Counted from the first letter of the stretch, positions 1 to 6,504 are shown. The stretch: DNA of 18,239 bases from an uncultured Collinsella sp. (GCA_902479135.1 CABSNU010000027.1:1-18239), one strand, 5' to 3'. Numbers and translations are program-made. Notes: generated by a model from the letters alone, not told the origin.

Positions 1-45
1 GGGGCGAAAGGGCCAACGGAAAGGCGGGCGGCGGCCATGCGGGTG

Positions 46-120
46 GCCCCGGGGCTGCCAGATGGCCCCGACGAGGCGGGCGGCGGCGTGGCCGCCGCCC
101 GCGGGGCGAGCCCCGCGGGC
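46..120. repeat. GC-rich overlapping inverted repeats
   Basis: Three perfect inverted repeats are packed into this very GC-rich stretch. A 10-bp palindrome lies at 46-55. Two 12-base arms (76-87 and 91-102) flank a 3-base GTG loop. Two 11-base arms (97-107 and 110-120) flank GA. The second and third share bases 97-102, so only one of the two hairpins can form at a time in a single strand. No T-tract follows, so this is not a standard intrinsic terminator. It lies beyond any gene I can support; positions 1-178 otherwise show nothing recognisable. It could be the 3' untranslated end of a gene to the left, or a structured intergenic element. Confidence 0.6.
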
Positions 121-203
121 CGGATCGGGCGTCGCGGGCCCCTCGTTCTTGAGCCCGTCCCGCATCCGCGATTGCGGCGGCGAAAGTTTTTCCAAAATTG
201 TCC

Positions 204-232
204 TTGCATCGCCGTGCGAGTTCCCGTATAGT
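204..232 (+). promoter_or_regulatory. Promoter of tRNA-Ala copy 1
   Basis: A -35 box TTGCAT (204-209) and a -10 box TATAGT (227-232) are separated by exactly 17 bp. They lie just upstream of the tRNA at 245, giving a predicted 5' leader of only about 5-6 bases. An A/T-rich stretch (186-199) precedes the -35 box and could act as an UP element. The identical arrangement recurs in the second copy, which supports the call. Confidence 0.75.
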
Positions 233-244
233 ATTTCTTCGCAC

Positions 245-317
245 GGGGGCGTAGCTCAGCTGGGAGAGCGCTTGACTGGCAGTCAAGAGGTCAGGGGTTC
301 GATCCCCCTCGTCTCCA
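245..317 (+). tRNA. tRNA-Ala (anticodon GGC), copy 1
   Basis: A full cloverleaf folds by eye: 7-bp acceptor, 4-bp D stem, 5-bp anticodon stem, 7-base loop CTGGCAG with anticodon GGC, 5-base variable loop, and T arm with TTCGATC. The acceptor stem carries a G3:U70 pair, the main identity element of alanine tRNAs, with discriminator A73. The 3' CCA is not encoded (the next bases are CCC), so it must be added enzymatically. It reads GCC and, with wobble, GCU codons. Confidence 0.96.
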
Positions 318-332
318 CCCGAGCATTGAATG

Positions 333-361
333 AGGCTCCAACGCAAGTTGGGGCCTTTTTT
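333..361 (+). terminator. Intrinsic terminator after tRNA-Ala copy 1
   Basis: A 10-bp stem (333-342 with 347-356, one G-T pair) closed by a GCAA tetraloop is followed by a run of T residues. This is a textbook Rho-independent terminator 15 bases after the tRNA end. It is duplicated exactly at 855-883. Confidence 0.92.
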
Positions 362-371
362 CATATCAGTC

Positions 372-444
372 AAATACTACTTCGCTCGAAGACCACGAGA
401 AAGATCGTGCGTTGAATGAGCATCGATCGCATGGTAGTATTTTT
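372..444 (+). other. Possible structured RNA or secondary terminator between tRNA units
   Basis: Nine-base arms AAATACTAC (372-380) and GTAGTATTT (434-442) are perfectly complementary, and the second arm runs into a five-T tract ending at 444. The 53-base interior contains a small hairpin: CACGA (394-398), six-base loop, TCGTG (405-409). This could be a branched RNA ending in a weak terminator, a small RNA, or chance. No promoter is clear for it and no homology was recognised. Confidence 0.3.
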
Positions 445-503
445 CGACGTGGCGAACTGTCAAGATTGTCTTTACTAAGGCTGTGCGAGTTCATCACTTA
501 CAA

Positions 504-579
504 GGGCTCTTGGCGCAACGGTTAGCGCAGGGGACTCATAATCCCTGGGTTCTGGGTTCGAATCCCGGAGGGCCCACCA
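504..579 (+). tRNA. tRNA with CAU anticodon (elongator Met or Ile2)
   Basis: The cloverleaf is complete: acceptor GGGCTCT with AGGGCCC, D arm GCGC/GCGC, anticodon loop CTCATAA (anticodon CAT), T loop TTCGAAT, discriminator A and an encoded CCA. The CAT anticodon is shared by initiator Met, elongator Met and the lysidine-modified Ile tRNA. The base-paired G1:C72 makes an initiator unlikely. C4:G69 is one of the features described for TilS recognition of Ile2, but U5:G68 is less typical, so I leave Met versus Ile2 open. No convincing promoter of its own is visible in 445-503. Confidence 0.93.
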
Positions 580-587
580 GGTTTTTC

Positions 588-623
588 AACAGGCCAGGCA
601 ATTTGTCTGGCCTGTTTGCTTTT
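588..623 (+). terminator. Intrinsic terminator after CAU tRNA
   Basis: Perfect 10-base arms (588-597 and 607-616) flank a 9-base loop, followed by a T-rich tail (TGCTTTT). It begins 9 bases after the tRNA CCA. Confidence 0.88.
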
Positions 624-725
624 AAAGGCAACAATATCTGCCAGCAAGCGGCCAGGTTGCCCGCTTCTGGACGCCTTGGGGCTACCGCGCGGGATGCGCC
701 GGCGAAAGTTTTTCCAAAATTGTCC

Positions 726-754
726 TTGCATCGCCGTCCGAGTTCCCGTATAGT
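726..754 (+). promoter_or_regulatory. Promoter of tRNA-Ala copy 2
   Basis: The same TTGCAT (726-731), 17-bp spacer and TATAGT (749-754) as in copy 1. One substitution (738) falls in the spacer and one (756) just after the -10 box, so both copies should be active. Confidence 0.75.
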
Positions 755-766
755 ACTTCTTCGCAC

Positions 767-839
767 GGGGGCGTAGCTCAGCTGGGAGAGCGCTTGACTG
801 GCAGTCAAGAGGTCAGGGGTTCGATCCCCCTCGTCTCCA
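767..839 (+). tRNA. tRNA-Ala (anticodon GGC), copy 2
   Basis: Identical in sequence to the tRNA at 245-317, with the same GGC anticodon, G3:U70 pair, A73 discriminator and no encoded CCA. All divergence between the two repeats lies outside the tRNA. Confidence 0.96.
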
Positions 840-854
840 CCCGAGCATTGAATG

Positions 855-883
855 AGGCTCCAACGCAAGTTGGGGCCTTTTTT
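855..883 (+). terminator. Intrinsic terminator after tRNA-Ala copy 2, close upstream of ABC-F gene
   Basis: The same 10-bp GCAA-tetraloop stem plus T-tract as at 333-361. Here it ends only 31 bases before the ATG of the ABC-F ATPase gene, so transcription of that gene from the tRNA promoter would require read-through. Confidence 0.9.
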
Positions 884-914
884 CATATAGGCACACAAGG
901 TCAAAGGCGGCACC

Positions 915-2942
915 ATGATCCTTCTGGTCGACAAGATCGAAAAAAGCTTCGGCGCACGCGTCCTCTTTAGCGGCGCGTCCTTCCAGATCAACCCCGGCGA
1001 GCGTTTCGCCCTCGTGGGTCCCAACGGCGCCGGTAAAACCACCATGCTCAAGATCATCATGGGCATCGACAGCCCCGACGCCGGCCAGGTCCAGTACGCC
1101 AAGGACTGCCAGGTGGGCTACCTAGAGCAGGAAACCAACCTGGAGCACAAGGACACCACCATCCTCGCCGAGGTCATGGCGGCCGCTAAGGAAATCCGCC
1201 GCATGGGCGAGCGCGCCAACGAGCTTCAGGCACAAATCACCGAGCTCTCCGAGCAGGGCAAGGACGTCGACGCACTCCTGAACGAATACGGCCAGGTCCA
1301 GGACCGCTTTGAGCACCTAGGCGGCTACGAGCTCGAAAGCAACGCCCGCAAAATCCTGTCCGGTCTGGGCTTTAAGGTCACCGACTTTGAGCGTCCCTGC
1401 TCCGAGTTTTCCGGCGGCTGGCAGATGCGCATCGCGCTCGCCAAGCTTTTCCTGCGCCACCCCGACCTGCTGCTCCTGGACGAGCCCACCAACCACCTGG
1501 ATCTCGAGAGTGTCCAGTGGCTGCGCGGCTTTATCGCCAGCTACGACGGCGCCGTCCTCATCGTCAGCCACGACCGCGCCTTCATGGACGCCTGCGTCGA
1601 CCACGTCGCCGCGCTCGAGAACCGCCGCGTGACCACCTACACCGGCAACTACAGCAGCTACCTCAAGCAGCGCGAGGACAACCTTGAGCAGATGCGCGCC
1701 AAGCGTGCCGCCCAGGAGCGCGACATCGCCCATATGCAGGTCTTCGTCGATAAGTTCCGCTACAAGCCCACCAAGGCCGCCCAGGCCCAGGAGCGTATCC
1801 GCAAGATCGAGCAGATCAAGAAGGAGCTCGTCATCCTGCCCGAGGGCCACAAGCATATCGACTTTAAGTTCCCCGACCCGCCGCGCTCCGGCGACATGGT
1901 CGTAGGCCTCGAGGGCGTATCCAAGTCCTACGGCGACAAGCACATCTACAGCGACATCGACCTCAAGCTCTACCGCGGCGAGCACGCGGCGCTCGTCGGC
2001 CCCAACGGAGCCGGCAAGTCCACGCTCATGAAGATCCTCGCCGGCCTGGAGCCACCCACCACCGGCACCCGCGACCTGGGCACCAACGTGGGCGTGGCCT
2101 ATTACGCCCAGCACGCGCTCGAGGGCATGACCGAGTCCAACACCGTCCTGCAAGAGATCGACACCGTCACGCCCAAGTGGACCGTGCCGCAGCAGCGCAG
2201 CCTGCTGGGTGCCTTCCTCTTTAGCGACAACGACTCCATCGAGAAGCAGGTCCGCGTCCTTTCCGGTGGTGAGAAAGCACGTCTGGCCCTGGCAAAGATG
2301 CTCGTGGCGCCCGAGGCGCTCCTGTGCCTGGACGAGCCTACCAACCACCTGGACATCGACTCGGTGGACATGCTCGAGAACGCCCTGCAAAACTTCCCCG
2401 GCACCATCGTGCTGATCAGCCACGACGAGCACCTGGTGCGCGCCGTGGCCAACCGCGTGATCGACATTCGCGACGGCAAGGTTACGGTCTACGACGGCGA
2501 CTACGACTACTACCTCTACAAGCGCGAGGACCTCGCGGCCCGCGCCGCCGCCGAGGCGGCAGGGGAGAGCGCACCGGCCGCAGCCAAGCCCGCCAGCGCC
2601 GCCCAGGCCAACGCCCCCGCTGCAGCACCCAAGCCGGCCGAGGGCAAAAAAACCAAGGAGCAAAAGCGCGCCGAGGCCCAGGCCCGCGCTGCGCTCAACA
2701 AAAAGCTCAAGGGCGTGCGCAACCAGCTCAAGAAGATCGAGACGGAGCTCGACAAAAAGCGCGCCCGCTATGACGAGCTTATGGAATTGATGGCAAGCGA
2801 AGAGCTTTATGCCGATCAGGACAAGTTCAACGCCGCGCTGGGGGAATATAACGGCCTTAAGCAAGAGCTGCCCAAGCTCGAGGACGAATGGCTGGAGCTT
2901 TCCACACAGATCGAAGAGGAGACCGCGCGTGAACTCTCGTAA
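915..2942 (+). CDS. ABC-F family ATPase (duplicated ABC domains, ribosome-associated type)
   Basis: The 675-aa protein has two ATP-binding cassettes and no membrane segments, the ABC-F architecture. Domain 1 has Walker A GPNGAGKT (35-42), signature SGGWQ (166-170) and Walker B ending LLLDEPTNHLD (186-196). Domain 2 has GPNGAGKS (362-369), SGGEK (450-454) and CLDEPTNHLD (471-480); both catalytic glutamates are present. A charged linker (about 245-325) fits the inter-domain PtIM. After an Ala/Pro-rich hinge (about 541-578) comes a lysine/glutamate-rich C-terminal coiled coil. ABC-F proteins bind the ribosomal E site and act in translation; some confer antibiotic resistance, but the long coiled-coil tail is closer to housekeeping Uup/YdiF-like members. 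The ATG has a modest AAAGGCGG ribosome site. No promoter space lies between it and the preceding terminator. The 3' end overlaps the next gene by 14 bp. Confidence 0.93.
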   Translation: MILLVDKIEKSFGARVLFSGASFQINPGERFALVGPNGAGKTTMLKIIMGIDSPDAGQVQYAKDCQVGYLEQETNLEHKDTTILAEVMAAAKEIRRMGERANELQAQITELSEQGKDVDALLNEYGQVQDRFEHLGGYELESNARKILSGLGFKVTDFERPCSEFSGGWQMRIALAKLFLRHPDLLLLDEPTNHLDLESVQWLRGFIASYDGAVLIVSHDRAFMDACVDHVAALENRRVTTYTGNYSSYLKQREDNLEQMRAKRAAQERDIAHMQVFVDKFRYKPTKAAQAQERIRKIEQIKKELVILPEGHKHIDFKFPDPPRSGDMVVGLEGVSKSYGDKHIYSDIDLKLYRGEHAALVGPNGAGKSTLMKILAGLEPPTTGTRDLGTNVGVAYYAQHALEGMTESNTVLQEIDTVTPKWTVPQQRSLLGAFLFSDNDSIEKQVRVLSGGEKARLALAKMLVAPEALLCLDEPTNHLDIDSVDMLENALQNFPGTIVLISHDEHLVRAVANRVIDIRDGKVTVYDGDYDYYLYKREDLAARAAAEAAGESAPAAAKPASAAQANAPAAAPKPAEGKKTKEQKRAEAQARAALNKKLKGVRNQLKKIETELDKKRARYDELMELMASEELYADQDKFNAALGEYNGLKQELPKLEDEWLELSTQIEEETARELS

Positions 2943-3225
2943 GGCCGCTGCCGTGGCGATGAGCATCATCGCCATCGCCTGTCGCATCTGCGGCATCTTT
3001 ATGAGCGCGATGACTGTGCTGCTGTGCTTTAGCGGCCTCACCGCCAAGCTGCAGATTGTCGGCTTTGTCGTCGAGCTTTCTTGCGCGCTGCCGAGCGCCA
3101 TCGCCGGCTACGGCGTCATCACCTCGCCCTTTGGCGGCGTCTTCCGCCTGGATTACGCCATCGTCGCTGTGATCCTGTTTGTAATTGACTACCTGCTCAC
3201 GCGCGCTTCGCGCCGCGTCCGCTAG
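2929..3225 (+). CDS. Small membrane protein of unknown function (98 aa)
   Basis: I do not recognise a family. Hydrophobic segments at about residues 8-36, 42-65 and 73-91 predict three membrane spans, with a basic N-terminus (NSRK) and a basic C-terminus (TRASRRVR). I chose the GTG at 2929 because GAGGAG sits 7 bases upstream, inside the end of the ABC-F gene; an ATG at 2959 would shorten it by 10 residues and cut into the first span. It overlaps the ABC-F gene by 14 bp and is followed 9 bp later by the M50 protease gene, so co-expression with both is likely. It might be a partner or substrate of the protease, but nothing in the sequence shows this directly. Cys residues at 18, 21, 33 and 52 lie in or next to the membrane spans. 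Confidence 0.7.
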   Translation: MNSRKAAAVAMSIIAIACRICGIFMSAMTVLLCFSGLTAKLQIVGFVVELSCALPSAIAGYGVITSPFGGVFRLDYAIVAVILFVIDYLLTRASRRVR

Positions 3226-3234
3226 GAGAGCGCC

Positions 3235-3918
3235 ATGTCCAGCAGCTACATCATGAACCTGCTCGCCAGCGCCGTTGCCGTCATCATAGGTATCGTCATC
3301 CACGAGAGCGCGCACGCCGCCGCGGCCTGGGCACTCGGCGATAAGACGGCCCGTTCGCGCGGACGCGTGTCGCTCAACCCGCTCAACCATATCGACCCGT
3401 TTGGCACCATCATCCTGCCGCTGCTGATGCTCGCCGCCGGAGGCCCGGTGTTCGCCTTTGCCAAGCCGGTGCCTGTCTACCTCAACAACCTCAAGCACCC
3501 CAAGCGCGACGAGGTCCAGGTGAGCGTGGCCGGCCCCGCATCAAACATCGCCCTCGCGTGCCTCGCTGCCGCTCTCATGCAAGTAACGTACGGCAACCTC
3601 TATGCAAGCATATCCTTTGCCGTAGCGTCACAGATCATGAACTTCGGCGCCACGTTTATCGTGGTCAACCTGTCGCTCGCGTTCTTTAACCTCATCCCGA
3701 TCCCACCGCTCGACGGCTCGTCGATCATCGTCCCATTCCTCAAAGGTAAGGCGCTCGCCAACTACTACCGTCTGCAGCAATACGCCATGCCGATACTTAT
3801 CATCGTGCTATATCTGCTGCCCATGTGGACCGGCATTGACGTGATCGGCCGGTATTTCGACGTTACCGTGTATCCGCTGGCGGAGCGGCTGCTCGACTTC
3901 GCAATCGCCGGCATCTAA
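3235..3918 (+). CDS. Site-2 protease family (M50) intramembrane metalloprotease
   Basis: The 227-aa protein is a compact, nearly all-membrane M50 peptidase. The first span carries the zinc-binding HESAH motif (23-27, an HExxH with catalytic Glu24). A later span carries NLIPIPPLDG (152-161), whose Asp160 is the third zinc ligand in this family. The GPASN element (100-104) is also typical. No PDZ or CBS domain is present, so it belongs to the minimal S2P type. These enzymes cut transmembrane segments of anti-sigma factors, signal peptides or other small membrane proteins; the substrate here is unknown. AGGAG precedes the ATG. It lies between an orphan small membrane protein and scpA; S2P-scpA adjacency is, from memory, common in Gram-positive genomes. 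The 84 bp after it is one of only two gaps over 25 bp in the gene block. Confidence 0.92.
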   Translation: MSSSYIMNLLASAVAVIIGIVIHESAHAAAAWALGDKTARSRGRVSLNPLNHIDPFGTIILPLLMLAAGGPVFAFAKPVPVYLNNLKHPKRDEVQVSVAGPASNIALACLAAALMQVTYGNLYASISFAVASQIMNFGATFIVVNLSLAFFNLIPIPPLDGSSIIVPFLKGKALANYYRLQQYAMPILIIVLYLLPMWTGIDVIGRYFDVTVYPLAERLLDFAIAGI

Positions 3919-3926
3919 GGTAAACT
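3898..3926 (+). promoter_or_regulatory. Candidate promoter for the scpA-scpB segment
   Basis: TTCGCA (3898-3903) and TAAACT (3921-3926) are 17 bp apart, each matching 4 of 6 consensus positions. They sit at the end of the protease gene, in front of the longest gap in the gene block. Just downstream, CGACCG (3934-3939) and CGGTCG (3947-3952) form a 6-bp inverted repeat near the expected start site, which could be an operator or 5'-UTR hairpin. Weak evidence. Confidence 0.3.
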
Positions 3927-4002
3927 TACAGGTCGACCGTGCAAAGCGGTCGTAAAATGCACCCAAACCGCGCCGCGAAGGCGCCGTCAAAGGAGGTCGA
4001 AG

Positions 4003-4815
4003 ATGTCGTATCGCGTGTCGACGCAGGTCTACAGCGGACCGTTCGACTTGCTGCTGCAGCTGGTAACCCGCCAAAAAGTAGATATCGGCGCCATCTCTAT
4101 CAGCGAGGTGGCCGAGCAGTACCTTGCCGAGGCCGAGCGCATCGAGGCGCTGGACCTGGACGTGGCGAGCGACTTTTTGCTGGTCGCGGCAACCCTTTTG
4201 GACATCAAGGCTGCCTCTCTGGTGCCGCAGGAGGCCCCGCGCAAAGCCGATGACGACGATGACGAGTTCGACGAAGACCTCGAGGAACTCAGCGCGCTCG
4301 ACGGCGACGCCTTGCGCGAGGTCCTGATCCAGCGCCTGATTGCCTACAAGCAGTTTAAAGGCGCGGCTGCGGCCCTCGGTGCCCGCATGCAGGCCGAAAG
4401 CCGTATGCATCCACGTGTGGCCGGCCCCGACCCCGAGTTCCTGGGGCTCATGCCCGACTACCTTGCCGGCATTACCCTGCGCGGTCTCGCCGTCATCTGC
4501 GCCGACCTGGACGGCAAGCGACAGACCTTCCTGCTGGAGGCCGAGCACGTGGCACCGCATCGCGTACCGCTCGACCTGACCGTGGCCTCAGTCGACCGCT
4601 TTACCATGGCGCACCAAACCTGCACCTTCCGCGAGCTGTTGGACGGCGATGCCACCACCGAGCAGCTCGTCGTTACCTTCCTGGCCATGCTCGAGCTCGC
4701 CAAGCGCGGCTCGCTCACGCTGAGCCAGGACGAGATCTTCGGAACCATCTGCATCAACCGAGTCGAGGGCGCCGAGGCATACGTGCCCGGCGAGGGCCCC
4801 GAGCTCACCGAATAG
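4003..4815 (+). CDS. scpA: Segregation and condensation protein A (kleisin)
   Basis: ScpA is the kleisin that bridges the Smc ATPase heads and recruits ScpB to form bacterial condensin, acting on the nucleoid. The 270-aa protein opens with the family hallmark: YSGPFDLLLQLV (10-21), then a helix with DIGAISISEVAEQYL, then the LDLDVASDFLLVAATLLDIKAASLVP segment. A strongly acidic linker (about 83-100) follows. The C-terminal winged-helix part is recognisable in the last 70 residues (FLAMLELAKRGSLTLSQDEIFG). The ATG follows AAAGGAGG at good spacing. It lies 11 bp before scpB; smc is not in this window. Confidence 0.95.
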   Translation: MSYRVSTQVYSGPFDLLLQLVTRQKVDIGAISISEVAEQYLAEAERIEALDLDVASDFLLVAATLLDIKAASLVPQEAPRKADDDDDEFDEDLEELSALDGDALREVLIQRLIAYKQFKGAAAALGARMQAESRMHPRVAGPDPEFLGLMPDYLAGITLRGLAVICADLDGKRQTFLLEAEHVAPHRVPLDLTVASVDRFTMAHQTCTFRELLDGDATTEQLVVTFLAMLELAKRGSLTLSQDEIFGTICINRVEGAEAYVPGEGPELTE

Positions 4816-4826
4816 GAGCCGCAACC

Positions 4827-5555
4827 ATGTCAACCCTCTCCACGCTGGAGGCAAACAGCCTCAAAGGCGCCCTCGAGGCGCTGCTGCTGGTGTCGAGCGA
4901 CCCCGTGAGCGCACCCGCGCTGGCAGGTGCGCTGGATATCGCCCCGGGCGAGTGCGCATCGCTGCTCGCCGAGCTCAAGGTTGAGTATGAGGAGGCCAAC
5001 CGCGGCTTTCAGCTGCGCGAGGTCGCCGGCGGCTGGCGCCTGTTTACGCACCCCGCCTACCACGACGTGGTCGAGGCCTACGTGCTGAGCTGGGACACGC
5101 AAAAGCTGTCGCAGGCGGCGCTCGAAACCCTGGCCGTCATCGCATACCACCAGCCCGTGACGCGCGAAGTGGTCAAGGGCATCCGCGGCGTCAACTCCGA
5201 CGGCGTCATCGCGTCGCTCGTGGACAAGGGCCTGGTGCGCGAGCTCGGCCGCGACCCCCAGCGAGGTCAGGCCATCATCTACGGCACGACCAACGCCTTC
5301 TTGGAAAAGTTCGGCCTGCGCTCCACCCGCGATCTGCCCGATCTGGAGCAGTTTGCCCCCGACGAGCAGTCGCGTCAGTTTATCCGCGAGCGCCTGAGCG
5401 GCCGCAGCATCCAGTCCACGCTCGAGGAGCAGGCCGATGACCTGGACGAAGAGCGCGAACTGCTCGATACCGATGTTGACGATGTTGAGGCAGTCGAGGA
5501 CTTGGAAACCCTGGTCATCGACGAGACCTCGGAGGATTTGCATGACGAGGACTAA
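4827..5555 (+). CDS. scpB: Segregation and condensation protein B
   Basis: ScpB is the tandem winged-helix (kite) protein that binds ScpA in the Smc-ScpAB condensin. The 242-aa sequence starts with the typical ALEALLLVSSDPVSAPALAGAL region. The centre is the most conserved part: LSQAALETLAVIAYHQPVTR (95-114), EVVKGIRGVNSDGVIASLVDKGLVRELGR, and TTNAFLEKFGL. From about residue 195 a long acidic tail (many Asp/Glu to the end) extends beyond the folded core. GGAG precedes the ATG, 11 bp after scpA, so the two partners are almost certainly co-translated. Confidence 0.95.
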   Translation: MSTLSTLEANSLKGALEALLLVSSDPVSAPALAGALDIAPGECASLLAELKVEYEEANRGFQLREVAGGWRLFTHPAYHDVVEAYVLSWDTQKLSQAALETLAVIAYHQPVTREVVKGIRGVNSDGVIASLVDKGLVRELGRDPQRGQAIIYGTTNAFLEKFGLRSTRDLPDLEQFAPDEQSRQFIRERLSGRSIQSTLEEQADDLDEERELLDTDVDDVEAVEDLETLVIDETSEDLHDED

Positions 5556-5577
5556 CGAAGTAGGGGAGACGCGCGTC

Positions 5578-6504
5578 ATGGGCGCAGTACCCGCAACCGA
5601 CGCCCAGCCCGTCTATCCGCACACCATGCGTCTGCAGCGCTTTTTGGCGCGCGCGGGCATGGCGAGCCGCCGCGGCTCGGAGGACCTGATGACCGCCGGC
5701 CGCGTGACCGTCAACGGCCAGGTCGCGACCGAGCTGGGCACCAAGGTCGACGTCGACCGCGACCATATCGAGGTCGACGGCATGCCCGTCAAGCTCAACC
5801 AGGGCGCCGTGTACCTGATGCTCTACAAACCGACCGGCTACCTCACCACCATGAGTGACCCGCAGGAGCGCCCTTGCGTGGCCGACCTGGTCCCCCGCGA
5901 CCGATTTCCGGGGCTCTTCCCGGTGGGCCGCCTGGACCGCGACACCACGGGCCTTTTGCTCTTTACCACCGACGGCGACCTGTCGCAAGACTTGCTGCAC
6001 CCGAGCAAGCATGTCTACAAGACCTACCAGGCACTCGTGGACGGGCAACTGGCCGATCGCGACCTCACGCCACTCCGCCGTGGCATCGAGCTCGACGACG
6101 GCCTGTGCCAGCCGGCAATCTGCCGCGTCATCACCGCGCGCGAGGCAGAGGCCGTGGCTCCGCAAGGCGTAAAGCCCGGTACCACCGCCGTGGAGGTCAT
6201 CATCCGCGAGGGACGCAAGAACCAGGTCAAGCGCATGCTGAGCAAGATCCACCATCCTGTAATCCGCCTGCATCGCTGCAACTTTGCCGGCCTGGAGCTC
6301 AAGGACGTGGCCAAGGGCTCGTGGCGCGAGCTCACCGACCGCGAGGTGCAGATCCTTAAAGCGGGCGGCATCCCGCCCAAGCAGGCGAGCGCCAAGCGCG
6401 GCGGCGGCAAGCCTCAAGACACACCCGCCAGCCGCACGCGTCACCACGGCAGCCACGGCTCCGCACCCAAGCGCAACACCTACCGCGAGCGCTACACGGG
6501 CTAG
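5578..6504 (+). CDS. RluB/RsuA-family 16S/23S rRNA pseudouridine synthase
   Basis: This 308-aa enzyme converts specific uridines of rRNA to pseudouridine. An S4 RNA-binding domain (about 16-75, MRLQRFLARAGMASRR) is followed by the catalytic domain with the nucleophile motif PVGRLDRDTTGLLL (115-128; Asp120). KPTGYLTT and the EGRKNQVKRML element are also characteristic. The tail beyond about residue 270 is basic and rich in Gly, His and Ser, like other RluB-type proteins. I chose ATG 5578, preceded by GGGGAG, because it leaves a normal gap after scpB. An in-frame ATG at 5542 has an even better GGAGGA site 5 bp upstream and would overlap scpB by 14 bp, adding 12 residues; the start is therefore uncertain. 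Its position after scpAB matches the order in many Gram-positive bacteria. Confidence 0.92.
   Translation: MGAVPATDAQPVYPHTMRLQRFLARAGMASRRGSEDLMTAGRVTVNGQVATELGTKVDVDRDHIEVDGMPVKLNQGAVYLMLYKPTGYLTTMSDPQERPCVADLVPRDRFPGLFPVGRLDRDTTGLLLFTTDGDLSQDLLHPSKHVYKTYQALVDGQLADRDLTPLRRGIELDDGLCQPAICRVITAREAEAVAPQGVKPGTTAVEVIIREGRKNQVKRMLSKIHHPVIRLHRCNFAGLELKDVAKGSWRELTDREVQILKAGGIPPKQASAKRGGGKPQDTPASRTRHHGSHGSAPKRNTYRERYTG

Larger units (their letters stand above)
179..366 (+). repeat. 188-bp direct repeat, copy 1 (promoter + tRNA-Ala + terminator)
   Basis: Bases 179-366 match 701-888 at a constant offset of 522 with no indels. I see only two mismatches (216 versus 738, and 234 versus 756), both upstream of the tRNA. 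The repeat is a whole transcription unit: an A/T-rich upstream tract, promoter, tRNA-Ala and terminator. It therefore looks like a duplicated tRNA module rather than a transposon; I see no terminal inverted repeats or transposase. Confidence 0.9.
701..888 (+). repeat. 188-bp direct repeat, copy 2 (promoter + tRNA-Ala + terminator)
   Basis: This is the second copy of the 179-366 unit, with two substitutions at 738 and 756 relative to copy 1. Homology stops abruptly on both sides: upstream sequence differs before 701, and downstream sequence diverges after 888, 26 bases before the ABC-F start codon. The sharp boundaries suggest a recent duplication or ongoing gene conversion between the two tRNA-Ala units. 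Confidence 0.9.

Noticed and set aside
46..120. CRISPR-like or intrinsic terminator structure
   Set aside because: No regularly spaced repeats and spacers, and no T-tract after the hairpins.
62..415. 117-aa plus-strand open frame over tRNA-Ala copy 1
   Set aside because: It reads through the promoter, tRNA and terminator; no ribosome site and no coding-like composition outside the tRNA.
445..503. Promoter for the CAU tRNA
   Set aside because: TTCGAC, TTGTCT and TTTACT are present, but no pair has an acceptable 16-18 bp spacing with a credible -10 box.
179..888. Direct repeats as a composite mobile element or integration (att) duplication
   Set aside because: tRNA genes are common integration sites, but there is no integrase, transposase or cargo between the copies, only another tRNA unit. 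The repeat covers a whole transcription unit rather than a tRNA 3' end.
536..1102. 188-aa minus-strand open frame over the CAU tRNA, tRNA-Ala copy 2 and the ABC-F start
   Set aside because: It overlaps two tRNAs and the start of a certain gene on the other strand, so it is a chance frame.
915..2942. ABC-F protein as an acquired antibiotic-resistance gene
   Set aside because: Composition matches its neighbours, it has a housekeeping-type C-terminal coiled coil, and there are no signs of mobility. Resistance function cannot be read from sequence alone.
1317..3101. 594-aa open frame on the minus strand opposite the ABC-F gene
   Set aside because: It is antisense to a clear ABC-F gene. Its Val/Leu/Gly/Ala/His-rich composition is the usual mirror of GC-rich third positions, with no recognisable domain.
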